This document shows positions 1 to 8,520 of a DNA stretch of 64,000 bases, piece by piece (positions within the stretch are counted from its first letter, which is position 1; every line of letters starts with the position of its first letter). Made by a program: the position numbers and the translations under genes. The stretch is from contig NZ_BSEX01000018.1 in assembly GCF_027922045.1 (NCBI RefSeq), forward strand, positions 68,724 to 132,723, written 5' to 3'. The notes below the pieces were generated by a model, which searched no databases, was not told the origin of the DNA, and saw nothing but the letters and a program-made list of their open reading frames with translations. Source of the DNA: Microbacterium terregens. Its GTDB lineage: Bacteria; Pseudomonadota; Alphaproteobacteria; Sphingomonadales; Sphingomonadaceae.

Positions 1-558
1 ACGATCGAGCCGGTCGGGCGCGTGATCGAGGAGACGGTGGCAAAGCTCGGCGGTCTCCATATCCTCGTCAACAACGCCGGCATCATCCGCCGCGCCGACG
101 CGGTCGACTTCACCGAGGAGGATTGGGACACGGTCATCGACACCAATCTCAAGTCGGTGTTCTTCCTCTGCCAGGCCGCCGGCCGCCACATGATCGCCAA
201 CGGCGGCGGCAAGGTCATCAACATCGCCTCGATGCTGACCTTCCAGGGCGGCATCCGCGTGCCGAGCTATACCGCATCCAAGTCGGGCATCGGTGGCCTC
301 ACCAAGCTGCTTGCCAACGAATGGGCGGCCAAGGGCATTAACGTGAACGCGATCGCACCGGGCTACATCGCGACCAACAACACCGCCGCACTCCAGGCGG
401 ACGAAGTCCGGAACAAGTCGATCCTCGATCGCATCCCGGCGGGACGTTGGGGCGATCCGTCCGATCTCGGCGGCGCCGCCGTGTTCCTCGCGAGCCGAGC
501 CGCCGACTACGTCCAGGGTCATATCCTCGCCGTCGACGGCGGATGGCTGGCTCGCTGA
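1..558 (+). CDS. kduD: 2-dehydro-3-deoxy-D-gluconate 5-dehydrogenase (SDR), 5' end outside the window
   Basis: Short-chain dehydrogenase that would reduce 2,5-diketo-3-deoxygluconate to KDG in the cytoplasm, late in the breakdown of unsaturated uronates from pectin. The reading frame is open to the first base of the window, so the N-terminal Rossmann glycine motif is missing. Visible are NNAG, the catalytic Ser in NIASM, the YTASK Tyr-x-x-x-Lys pair, and a C-terminal AVDGGWLAR typical of KduD. The stop overlaps the start of the next gene (TGATG), so it is co-translated with kdgK, the next pathway step. Gluconate 5-dehydrogenase is the main alternative; the kdgK neighbour favours KduD. Confidence 0.85.
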   Translation, partial: TIEPVGRVIEETVAKLGGLHILVNNAGIIRRADAVDFTEEDWDTVIDTNLKSVFFLCQAAGRHMIANGGGKVINIASMLTFQGGIRVPSYTASKSGIGGLTKLLANEWAAKGINVNAIAPGYIATNNTAALQADEVRNKSILDRIPAGRWGDPSDLGGAAVFLASRAADYVQGHILAVDGGWLAR

Positions 559-1571
559 TGGCCACGCAGCGCCTGCTCGCCTTTGGCGAAATCATGTACC
601 GCATGTCCCCGCCGGGACGGGAACTGCTGCTCCAGACGCCCAAGCTCGACCTGTGGGTCGCAGGCGCCGAGGCCAATGTCGCGACCGCGCTCGCCCGCCT
701 CGGCCACGACGTCGCCTTTGCGAGCCGCCTGCCCGACAACGACCTTGGCCGCGCCTCGATCAGCACGCTGCGCGGGCATGGCGTGGACACGCGCGGCATC
801 CAGCTCGGCGGCGACCGCATGGGGCTGTATTTCGTCACCTCGGGCGCGGGCATGCGCGCGACCGAAGTCATCTACGACCGCGCCCATTCCGCCTTTGCCG
901 AGGCACCGGCCGAGGCCTGGGATTGGGACACGCTGCTCGACGGCGTCGACCGGCTCCACCTGTCGGGCATCACCCCGGCGCTTGGCCCGGTGCCCGCCGA
1001 GAGCGCGCTTGCCGCCGTCCGCGCCGCGACCGCACGTGGTGTGGCGATCTCGTTCGACGGCAATTATCGGGCCAAGCTCTGGGAGCGTTGGGACTCCGAT
1101 CCGCGTACCATCCTGACCGAACTGGTCTCCCACGCCGACCTGATGTTCGGCAACCACCTCGACATCGCGCTGCTGCTCGACCGCACATTCTCGAGCAATG
1201 CCGAGGAGCGCCGGCGCGAGGCTGCCGAAGCCGCCTTCGCCGCCTTCCCCAAGCTCCAGATGATCGCCTCCACGGCCCGCCACGTCGAGCATGTCGACCT
1301 CCACCGGCTCTCCGCGCGCATCGACGCGCGCGATCGGGCCGCTCAAACCGAGGAGATGGAACTCGCCGGCATCGTCGACCGCATCGGCGGCGGCGACGCC
1401 TTTGCGGCAGGCGTGCTCCACGCGCTGCGCCGCGGCGACGATCTCGACACCGCCGCACACACCGGCCTCGCCCTCACGGCCCTGAAGCATTCGCTGCCGG
1501 GCGACGCGAGCATCTTCCGCCAGGCCGATCTCGACGCGTATCTCCAAGGCGGGCTTGATGTCCGCCGCTGA
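558..1571 (+). CDS. kdgK: 2-keto-3-deoxygluconate kinase (PfkB family)
   Basis: Phosphorylates KDG to 2-keto-3-deoxy-6-phosphogluconate (KDPG), the point where all uronate branches in this window meet. The ATG overlaps the kduD stop by one base and gives 337 residues, normal for the family. The protein begins with an RLLAFGE strand, has the substrate-side GAEANVA segment near residue 35, and carries the PfkB signature as GGGDAFAAG near residue 277; the usual GAGD is GGGD here, and the catalytic Asp is kept. A KDPG aldolase (eda) to finish the pathway is not in the window. An in-frame extension upstream (from 447) lies inside kduD and is not expected to be used. Confidence 0.88.
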   Translation: MATQRLLAFGEIMYRMSPPGRELLLQTPKLDLWVAGAEANVATALARLGHDVAFASRLPDNDLGRASISTLRGHGVDTRGIQLGGDRMGLYFVTSGAGMRATEVIYDRAHSAFAEAPAEAWDWDTLLDGVDRLHLSGITPALGPVPAESALAAVRAATARGVAISFDGNYRAKLWERWDSDPRTILTELVSHADLMFGNHLDIALLLDRTFSSNAEERRREAAEAAFAAFPKLQMIASTARHVEHVDLHRLSARIDARDRAAQTEEMELAGIVDRIGGGDAFAAGVLHALRRGDDLDTAAHTGLALTALKHSLPGDASIFRQADLDAYLQGGLDVRR

Positions 1572-3132
1572 CGGCTGGACCCGCCGCGGCGCCCTCACCG
1601 GCGTGGCGGCAAGCGGCGCGGCCCTGTGGGCGGCAGGCGCCGCAAAGGCCGCTCCCGCCGGAATGGTGCGCGCGCCCGCCGGCGACTTCGTCGGCACCCG
1701 CGAGGGCGGCGTCCACGTCTTTCGCGGCATCCGCTACGGCCGGGCCGAACGCTTCCGCGCCGCCGTGCCGGTCGCCCAGCCCGGGACCCGAGTTCTCGCC
1801 CAGCGCTTCGGCCCGATCTGCCCGCAAAAGGCCGAAAGCGACGAGGCCCGGTCCGAGGATTGCCTGTTCCTCAACATCTGGACCGCAGAGCCGCGCGTCG
1901 GCGCCAAGAAGCCGGTGATGCTCTACATCCACGGTGGTGCCTATTCGAACGGCAGCGTCACCGATCCGCAGACGCATGGTCATCATCTCGCCGCGCGCGG
2001 CGACGTGGTGGTGGTGACCGTCAATCACCGCCTCAACGCCTTCGGCTATCTCTACCTGGCGCGCCTCGACCCACGCTTCGCCGACAGCGGCAACCTCGGC
2101 CAGCTCGACCTGATCCTCGCCCTGCAATGGGTGCGCGACAACATCGCCGCCTTTGGGGGCGATCCGAACTGCGTGATGGTATTCGGCCAGTCCGGCGGCG
2201 GCGCCAAGATCGCCACGATGATGGCGATGCCGGCGGCCAAGGGCCTGTTCCACCGCGCCGCGACCATGAGCGGACAGCAGGTCACGGCGTCGGGCCCGCT
2301 CAACGCCACCGCCCGCACCCGGGCCTATCTGCAGCGGCTCGGCGTGACGGAAACCAATCTCGAGCCGCTGCTGGCGATGCCCACCGAACGGCTCGTGGAC
2401 GCCCTCGACGCGACCGACCCGATCCTCGGCGGCGGTGTCTATTTCGGCCCCGTGCTGGACATGAAGTGGCTGACGCGCCACCCCTTCTGGCCGGACGCCC
2501 ATCCTCAGGGCCTCGCCATCCCGATGCTGCTCGGCAATACGCATGACGAGACCCGCGCCTTCCTCAGCCCGGACAGTCCCAAGGTGCAGGGGCTCACCTG
2601 GGACAATGTCGCCGATCGCATCGCACCCGAGCTGCGCATCGACATCCTGCCCGAATGGGTCGTCGCGCAATATCGCGAGCACTTCCCGAGCTGGACGCCC
2701 ACCCAGGTCTTCTACGACGCCACCACCTGCGGGCGCAGCTGGCGCGGCCAGGTGATCGAGGCGGAGGAACGGGCAAGGGGTGGCGCGCCCGGATGGGTCT
2801 ATCAGCTCAACTTCGGATCGCGCACCGATCCCAGGCGAGGCGCCTTTCACACCATGGACATCCCGCTCGTGTTCGGCACGCTCGATGCCCAAGGGTCGCA
2901 GACCGGCACCGCCGCGGATGCGCGCACGGCCTCGGCAGCCATCCAGGAGAGCTTCGTCGCCTTCACAAAGACGGGTGACCCGAACCATGCCGGGTTGCCG
3001 CACTGGCCGCGCTACGATCGGGCGACGCGCAGCACCATGATCTTCGACACCCGCTCGCGCGTGGAGAACGAGCCCCGCCGCTGGCAGCGCGAGCTGTTCG
3101 CCCGCGTGCCCTACATCCAGCCGGGTAGCTGA
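1558..3132 (+). CDS. Tat-exported type-B carboxylesterase
   Basis: Secreted serine esterase of the carboxylesterase B (para-nitrobenzyl esterase) family, 524 residues. The N-terminus carries a twin-arginine segment (TRRGALTG) followed by an Ala-rich hydrophobic stretch, so Tat export to the periplasm is likely. The family signature EDCLFLNIW lies near residue 100, the oxyanion segment YIHGGAY near residue 123, and the nucleophile in GQSGG at Ser212. A TTG directly precedes the chosen ATG; the start overlaps the end of kdgK by 14 bases, implying one transcript. In this context it may remove acetyl, methyl or feruloyl groups from pectic material. That substrate is inferred from neighbours only. 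Confidence 0.85.
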   Translation: MSAADGWTRRGALTGVAASGAALWAAGAAKAAPAGMVRAPAGDFVGTREGGVHVFRGIRYGRAERFRAAVPVAQPGTRVLAQRFGPICPQKAESDEARSEDCLFLNIWTAEPRVGAKKPVMLYIHGGAYSNGSVTDPQTHGHHLAARGDVVVVTVNHRLNAFGYLYLARLDPRFADSGNLGQLDLILALQWVRDNIAAFGGDPNCVMVFGQSGGGAKIATMMAMPAAKGLFHRAATMSGQQVTASGPLNATARTRAYLQRLGVTETNLEPLLAMPTERLVDALDATDPILGGGVYFGPVLDMKWLTRHPFWPDAHPQGLAIPMLLGNTHDETRAFLSPDSPKVQGLTWDNVADRIAPELRIDILPEWVVAQYREHFPSWTPTQVFYDATTCGRSWRGQVIEAEERARGGAPGWVYQLNFGSRTDPRRGAFHTMDIPLVFGTLDAQGSQTGTAADARTASAAIQESFVAFTKTGDPNHAGLPHWPRYDRATRSTMIFDTRSRVENEPRRWQRELFARVPYIQPGS

Positions 3133-3154
3133 AATCCACCATGTGGCAGACGGT

Positions 3155-3198
3155 TGACACCGGTTCCGATCGGCCGCATGTCTATGACACCGGTTACT
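3155..3198. promoter_or_regulatory. Pair of LacI-type operator-like sites upstream of the TBDR
   Basis: Two copies of TGACACCGGTT lie at 3155-3165 and 3185-3195, exactly 30 bp apart (about three helical turns), in the 224-base gap before the receptor gene. The centre ACCGGT is a palindrome with a central CG, as in LacI-family operators. The same word recurs before both hydratase operons in the window. The LacI regulator at 20456-21478 is the obvious candidate ligand-responsive repressor. Binding is inferred. Confidence 0.6.
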
Positions 3199-3356
3199 AG
3201 AGCAAAACAGGCCGGTTGAACGACGCGCCAGACAAGCGTCGGATCGAGAGGATGTCGGACGCGGGCCTGTCGCCCGCCCTCCCGAACCGTGCGCGATACA
3301 GCGTGTCAGGAATCGTTGCCGATGCCAGACGTCGGCCGTGAGGGGAGAGATTTCGC

Positions 3357-6300
3357 ATGACCATGTCCCGTCGTACGTGCCGCGGATCGTTGCGCCTGGC
3401 CGGCGTTTCGCTCGGCGCGATGTCCGCCGCACTGCTGCTTCCGCAGGCGGCCCTCGCCCAAGCCGCCGAGGTCCCGGAGCCGGTCGCACCCGGCACCCCG
3501 GCGCAGCAGGATCCGTCGCCGGCCCAGACCGCGATCGTGCCGGCCGATCAGGCCACGCCCGACCCCGCTGCCCAGGTCGCGCCGCCCGAAGCGGACACAG
3601 GGGGCGACATCGTCGTCACCGGCTTTCGCCAGTCGCTCGGCGCCGCGATCGCGCTGAAACGCAACACCGTCTCCTCGGTCGATGCGATCGTGGCGGAAGA
3701 CATCGCCAAGTTCCCCGACCAGAACCTCGCCGAGTCGCTGCAGCGCATTCCCGGCATCTCGATCCAGCGCGATGCCGGCGAAGGCCGCGCGATCACCGTG
3801 CGCGGTCTCGGCGCCCAGTTCACTCGCGTCCGCGTCAATGGGCTCGAGACGGTCGCCACCTCCACCGACGGCGCCAGTTCCAACCGTGACCGCGCCTTCG
3901 ACTTCAACGTGTTCGCGTCGGAGCTCTTCAACTCGATCGTCGTCCACAAGACCGCAGAGGCCTCGCTCGACGAAGGGTCGCTCGGCGCCGTGGTGGACCT
4001 CAACACGGGCAACCCGCTGGCCGGCAAGACCGGCGTCACCTTCGTCGCCTCGGGTCAGGCGTCGTACAACGATCTTTCGGAGAACTGGGGTCCGCGTCTC
4101 GCCGGCCTGCTGTCGTACAAGAACGACGCGGGCACCTTCGGGGTTGCGGTGTCCGGTGCCTATCAGAGCACCAACAACCTGGAGCTCGGCAACAACACCG
4201 TGCGCTGGGCCCAGGGCGTGTTCGATTCGGTCGACGGCACCCCCTGCTTCACGCAGCCCAACCGCGGCGGCACCTATGTCGGCACCCCCGGCGGCGTCTG
4301 CGACCAGGTCGGGCTCGCCTTCCACCCCCGCATCCCCCGCTACGGCTCGGTCCGCCATGACCGCAAGCGCCTCGGCCTGACCGGCAGCGTGCAATGGGCG
4401 CCGACCGACGCGACCAAGGTCTCGATCGACGCGCTCTATTCGCGCTTCAAGGAAACTCGCGAAGAGAAATGGGGCGAAGTGCTGCTGCGCTCCAACGAGC
4501 GGCAGATGAACGTCCGCGACTATACGATCGACGACAACAACAACCTGATCTCCGCGACGATCGATGACGCCTGGGTCCGCACCGAGCATTATCTTCGCGA
4601 GTCACAGACCGAATTCTACCAGATCGGCGGCAGCTGGGATCAGGATGTCAGCGACACGTTCCGCTTCACGCTGATGGGCGGCTATTCCAAGTCCAACGCC
4701 ACCATCCCGGTCGAGACCACCTTCGTGTTCGACGATCGCGACGCGCAGGGCTTCAGCTACGACTACACCAACATGAAGCGCCCGGTGATCAGCTTCGGCA
4801 CCAGCGTCACCGATCCGGCCAACTTCCAGCTCTCGGAGATCCGCGACCGCCCGTCCAAGACGGTCAACGACTTCCGCACCGTCCAGCTGCGGACGGAATG
4901 GGACGTGACGGAGGGGCTGAAGATCAGGTCGGGGGCGATGTACCGCCGCTTCTCGTTCGATACCCAGGGCTTCTCGCGCGATGCGGTGGTCTGCCCGAAC
5001 GCCGGCGGCACCGACGTGGTGCTCGGCACCATCACCTGCACGCCCAACAGCAACATCGGCCCGACGGCGGTGTACGGTTTCCCGGCCGGGAACCTCGGCG
5101 AGCTGTTCAACCTGGGCAAGGCCGGTCAGCCCGGCGGCACCACCACCGAGTTCCTGATCCCGAACATCGATGCAGCGGCGAACTACACCGGCCTCTATGA
5201 TCGCACCGCCAATGTGCTGGTCGGGGACACCCGCAGCGTCTCCGAGGAAGTGACCGGCGGCTATGTCCAGTTCGACATGGAAGGCGACCTGTTCGGCCTC
5301 CGCTACGCGGCCAACGCTGGCATGCGCTATGCACACACTGCGCAGAAGTCGACCGGCCTGACCTCGGCTACGGCGGGCGGCGTCACCACCAATACGCCCG
5401 TGACCGTCGAGCGCAGCTATGACGACTGGCTGCCGGCGATCAACGTCGCGCTGTTCCCGCATGAGGACATCGTCCTGCGCGGCGCCATTTCGAAGGTCAT
5501 CACCCGGCCGTCGCTGGGCAGCCTGACGCCGGGCGGTTCGGTCGACGGGTTCAACTACCGCGTCAACTTCGGCAATCCGCAGCTCGATCCGTTCCGCGCC
5601 ACCTCGTTCGATCTGTCGGCCGAATATTATTTCGCACCCCAATCGCTGTTTTCGGTCGCGCTGTTCAAGAAGAACATCGCCAGCTTCCCGGTCTCCGGCA
5701 CCCGCAGCGGCACCTTCGCCTCGACGGGCCTGCCGCTCAGCGTGATCCCGGCAAGTTCGCCGGCCGCCCAGGCGCCGGAAGGACAGCTGTGGCAGATCAG
5801 CGGCCCCGTGAATGGCGAGGGTGCGTCGTTGAAGGGCATGGAAATCTCGCTCCAGGCGAGCTTCACCTTCCTGCCGGGCTTCCTCAAGAACTTCGGTTTC
5901 CTCGCCAACGCCACCTTCGTCGACTCCAGCGCCAGCTATTCGCAAGGTGGTCCGGCGACCGAGGTGATCCAGCCCGGCGTCAGCCCAACCGGCGCACCCA
6001 TCCCCGGCGGCACGCTCGGCGCGCTTCCCAACACCACCCGGGACGCGACGCTCTACGGCCTGTCGAAGCGCGCCTACAACGGCACGCTCTACTATGAGGA
6101 TGCGAGGTTCTCCGCGCGCGCATCGGTCAGCTATCGCAGCCCGTACATCGACGGTGCCTCGGCGACCGGCAACCTGTTCGAAGGCTATGACGAGACGGTC
6201 AACGTCGACGCATCGCTCCGGTACAAGGTGACGCCGAGCTTCGAGCTGTCGCTGGAAGGCACCAACCTGACCGACGAATATCGCGATCGGTGGGTCGATA

Positions 6301-6374
6301 TCGACGCGAAGCGCAACTACGAGTCCAACCACTTCGGGCGGACATTCCTGATCGGCGGCCGGTTCAAGATGTAG
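3357..6374 (+). CDS. TonB-dependent outer-membrane receptor, pectic-oligosaccharide locus
   Basis: A 1005-residue TBDR. It has a signal peptide ending near LAQA (about residue 36), then a roughly 45-residue Pro/Ala-rich linker, the TonB-box-like DIVVTGF near residue 83, and the plug domain with FPDQNLAESLQRIPG and VRGLG. The beta-barrel ends in the aromatic-rich FGRTFLIGGRFKM. An AGGGGAGAGA ribosome site lies 7 bases before the ATG. It probably takes up oligosaccharides energised by TonB. The position between uronate catabolic genes and a secreted hydrolase, and the double operator upstream, suggest a pectin-derived ligand; the exact ligand cannot be read from the sequence. A strong terminator follows. 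Confidence 0.9.
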   Translation: MTMSRRTCRGSLRLAGVSLGAMSAALLLPQAALAQAAEVPEPVAPGTPAQQDPSPAQTAIVPADQATPDPAAQVAPPEADTGGDIVVTGFRQSLGAAIALKRNTVSSVDAIVAEDIAKFPDQNLAESLQRIPGISIQRDAGEGRAITVRGLGAQFTRVRVNGLETVATSTDGASSNRDRAFDFNVFASELFNSIVVHKTAEASLDEGSLGAVVDLNTGNPLAGKTGVTFVASGQASYNDLSENWGPRLAGLLSYKNDAGTFGVAVSGAYQSTNNLELGNNTVRWAQGVFDSVDGTPCFTQPNRGGTYVGTPGGVCDQVGLAFHPRIPRYGSVRHDRKRLGLTGSVQWAPTDATKVSIDALYSRFKETREEKWGEVLLRSNERQMNVRDYTIDDNNNLISATIDDAWVRTEHYLRESQTEFYQIGGSWDQDVSDTFRFTLMGGYSKSNATIPVETTFVFDDRDAQGFSYDYTNMKRPVISFGTSVTDPANFQLSEIRDRPSKTVNDFRTVQLRTEWDVTEGLKIRSGAMYRRFSFDTQGFSRDAVVCPNAGGTDVVLGTITCTPNSNIGPTAVYGFPAGNLGELFNLGKAGQPGGTTTEFLIPNIDAAANYTGLYDRTANVLVGDTRSVSEEVTGGYVQFDMEGDLFGLRYAANAGMRYAHTAQKSTGLTSATAGGVTTNTPVTVERSYDDWLPAINVALFPHEDIVLRGAISKVITRPSLGSLTPGGSVDGFNYRVNFGNPQLDPFRATSFDLSAEYYFAPQSLFSVALFKKNIASFPVSGTRSGTFASTGLPLSVIPASSPAAQAPEGQLWQISGPVNGEGASLKGMEISLQASFTFLPGFLKNFGFLANATFVDSSASYSQGGPATEVIQPGVSPTGAPIPGGTLGALPNTTRDATLYGLSKRAYNGTLYYEDARFSARASVSYRSPYIDGASATGNLFEGYDETVNVDASLRYKVTPSFELSLEGTNLTDEYRDRWVDIDAKRNYESNHFGRTFLIGGRFKM

Positions 6375-6382
6375 GTCGTCCC

Positions 6383-6421
6383 GGGCGCCCCGCTCCCCTC
6401 CCTTGGGGCGCCCTTCTTTTC
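6383..6421 (+). terminator. Intrinsic terminator after the TBDR gene
   Basis: A perfect 9-bp inverted repeat (GGGCGCCCC at 6383-6391 and GGGGCGCCC at 6405-6413) is followed directly by TTCTTTTC. This is a standard rho-independent terminator. It separates the receptor from the hydrolase that starts at 6439, although some read-through into that gene is possible. Confidence 0.85.
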
Positions 6422-6438
6422 TTCCGCGGGAATTCTGC

Positions 6439-7428
6439 ATGATCGATCGGCGACAGACGCTGGCCGCGCTCGGCTCCGTGATGGCCGCGGCCGCCGCAGG
6501 CTCCGCGCGGGCCCAGCAACCCACCCCGCCCGCCCGGGGCACGTCCCCCGATCCCACCGAGGTCCTCGAGCTGTGGCCGAACGGCGCTCCCGGCACCCCC
6601 GCCACGCTGCCGGTGGAGCGGATCGAGGAACGCAGCAAGGATCCCGCCCTTTCCGACCGCGCCGTGACCGGCACCCACCGCCCGCGCCTCGTTGTGTTCC
6701 GTCCGCGCAAGCCTAACGGCTCGGCGCTGATGGTGGCGCCTGGCGGCGGCTATGTCCGCGTCGTCCTCGACAAGGAAGGCTTCGAGATCGGCCGCTGGCT
6801 CGCAGAGCGGGGGTGGACCGTGTTCGTGCTCTTCTACCGCCTGCCAGGCGATGGCTGGGCGGCGGGTCCCGACACCCCGCTCCAGGACAGCCAGCGGGCG
6901 ATGCGCCTCATCCGCTCGCGTGCGCAGAGCTACGGCATCCGTCCGGATCGCGTCGCCGCGATGGGCTTTTCCGCCGGCGGCCACGTCTGCGGCGACCTCG
7001 CCACCCGCTACGATGCGCGCGTCTATGCGCCGGTGGATGCCGCGGACCGGCTGAGCGCCCGTCCCGACATTGCCGCCCCGATCTACGCCGTGCAGTCGAT
7101 GCGCCTCCCCTTCGCCCACGGCGGATCGCGCAAGCAACTGCTTGGCGCCAACCCCACGCCCGCGCTCGAAGCTGCGCACAGCCCCGAGGACAACGTCCGT
7201 GCCACCACCCCGCCCTGCTTCCTGGTCCATGCCGAGGATGACGCGACGGTGCCGGCCGAAAACAGCCTCGCGCTGCGCGCCGCTCTCAAGCGCGCGGGCG
7301 TACCGGTGGAGACGCACCTGTTTACCGAGGGCGGCCACGGCTTCGGCATCCGCGGTGCGGCGGGCAAGCCGGCGGGGATCTGGCCCGAACTGTTCGCGCG
7401 CTGGGCAAAGACCCACGGCTTCGGCTGA
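6439..7428 (+). CDS. Exported alpha/beta-hydrolase, acetylesterase-like
   Basis: A 329-residue alpha/beta-hydrolase. The chosen ATG gives an N-terminus with a twin-arginine (DRRQTLAALGS), an Ala-rich hydrophobic core and a cut site near ARAQ, so periplasmic export is likely. The oxyanion region is APGGGY near residue 100, the nucleophile sits in GFSAGG near residue 178, and the C-terminal Asp/His are in HAEDDATVP and GGHGFG. This order is typical of acetyl-xylan or pectin acetylesterase-like proteins in polysaccharide loci. A role in deacetylating oligosaccharides is inferred from context. The in-frame upstream start at 6403 lies in the preceding terminator and is not used here. Confidence 0.82.
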   Translation: MIDRRQTLAALGSVMAAAAAGSARAQQPTPPARGTSPDPTEVLELWPNGAPGTPATLPVERIEERSKDPALSDRAVTGTHRPRLVVFRPRKPNGSALMVAPGGGYVRVVLDKEGFEIGRWLAERGWTVFVLFYRLPGDGWAAGPDTPLQDSQRAMRLIRSRAQSYGIRPDRVAAMGFSAGGHVCGDLATRYDARVYAPVDAADRLSARPDIAAPIYAVQSMRLPFAHGGSRKQLLGANPTPALEAAHSPEDNVRATTPPCFLVHAEDDATVPAENSLALRAALKRAGVPVETHLFTEGGHGFGIRGAAGKPAGIWPELFARWAKTHGFG

Positions 7429-7430
7429 AC

Positions 7431-7459
7431 GCGAACCGGTGTCGCTGACACCGCTATCA
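7431..7459. promoter_or_regulatory. Two adjacent LacI-type operator-like sites before the first hydratase
   Basis: GCGAACCGGTGTCG (7431-7444) is the inverse of the CGACACCGGTT form, and TGACACCGCTATCA (7446-7459) is a second copy with a symmetrical TGA/TCA outer pair. They are 15 bp apart and end 23 bases before the hydratase start, so a bound repressor would block the promoter. They match the word found at 3155, 3185 and 17521. Confidence 0.55.
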
Positions 7460-7482
7460 GATTTGGATTGGAGGAGCTCCAG

Positions 7483-8280
7483 GTGGCGACCGTATTGCAG
7501 CAGAATATCGAACGCATCGCCGATACCTTCGTGCGAGCGCGCCGTGAGGGCATGGCGATCGTCCACTATCCCGGCACCATCCCCGCTGCGCTGGCAGAGG
7601 CCTATGCGGTGCAGGATCGCGCCCTCGCGCTCGACGGCCGCCGCGTCGCGGGGTGGAAGGTCGGCAAGATCGACCCGCCGATCGAAGGCGTGAACCGCCT
7701 CGCCGGCCCGATCTTTGCCGACCAGATCGTCACCGCCACGGGCGCCGGAACGCCGGTCGCCATGCCGGTATTCCGCGGCGGCTTCGCCGCAGCCGAGGCC
7801 GAGTTCCTGCTGCGCGTCGGCACTGCGCCCGATCCCGCCAAGCTCCACTATACGATGGAGGAGGCGATCGACCTGATCGACGCCGTCCACGCGGGCATCG
7901 AGATCGCCAGCTCTCCCTTTTCCGGCATCAATGCGCTCGGTGCCACCGTCACCATCTCCGACTATGGCAACAACAACGGCCTGGTGATCGGCCCGGCGAT
8001 CGACAACTGGCGCGACGCCAACATCACGGACTGGCCGGTCGAGCTCACCATCGACGGCGCCCCGATCGGCGCCGCCACCGCCGCCACCATGCTTGACGGA
8101 CCCTTCGGCGCGGCGCGTTTCCTGTTCGAGCTGCTCGCCGCCCGCGGCATCGCGCTCCAGCCGGGCGACTGGATCTCGTCCGGTGCCGTCACCGGCGTCC
8201 ACCTGGTGTCGGTCGGCGCCCGCGTCGACGTCCGCTTCGACAACCGCCTCGCCACCGCCTGCACCATCGTGGCGCGGTGA
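7483..8280 (+). CDS. MhpD-family 2-keto-4-pentenoate hydratase-like enzyme, copy 1
   Basis: A 265-residue member of the fumarylacetoacetase/MhpD hydratase fold. Recognisable segments are AYAVQDRAL, VAGWKVG, GPIFADQI, the metal-ligand region AAEAEFLLRVG, and GIEIASSPF. Family members are cytoplasmic metal-dependent hydratases or decarboxylases acting on 2-keto acids. I start at GTG 7483 because GGAGGAG sits 6 bases upstream; a TTG at 7468 overlaps that ribosome site. A clear paralogue lies at 16652-17482. Because both copies sit among pectin enzymes and beside the same operator word, the substrate may be an unsaturated or deoxy keto-sugar acid and not an aromatic meta-cleavage product. That is inference. 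Confidence 0.75.
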   Translation: MATVLQQNIERIADTFVRARREGMAIVHYPGTIPAALAEAYAVQDRALALDGRRVAGWKVGKIDPPIEGVNRLAGPIFADQIVTATGAGTPVAMPVFRGGFAAAEAEFLLRVGTAPDPAKLHYTMEEAIDLIDAVHAGIEIASSPFSGINALGATVTISDYGNNNGLVIGPAIDNWRDANITDWPVELTIDGAPIGAATAATMLDGPFGAARFLFELLAARGIALQPGDWISSGAVTGVHLVSVGARVDVRFDNRLATACTIVAR

Positions 8281-8310
8281 CAAGTCCCGCTCGTCCCGCC
8301 CCAACCTCCC

Positions 8311-8410
8311 GTACCCCGGCGAAGGCCGGGGCCCAGTTGGGAAAGCCTCTGAACAGCGCGTTCCCGCTCGACCCGTGCCGCAACTGGACCCCGGCCTCCG
8401 CCGGGGTACA
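8311..8410. repeat. Palindromic intergenic repeat, copy 1 (REP/MITE-like)
   Basis: The element opens with GTACCCCGGCGAAGGCCGGG and closes with the inverse CCGGCCTCCGCCGGGGTAC, with CCAGTTG near the left arm answered by CAACTGG near the right arm. It could form one long imperfect hairpin with smaller hairpins in each arm. A second copy with the same arms and a diverged middle lies at 13548-13646. Such elements are common between genes in sphingomonads (from memory). It does not encode a convincing protein. Confidence 0.8.
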
Positions 8411-8520
8411 AGTCCGCCTGAAACTTCCCGCTCGCCGCCCTGACCTGCCACTGTAGAACTACCGCCACCGGCCAAACAGACGGGGACCACCCCGCACCTC
8501 CGCCGGCCCGAGGAGAGAGA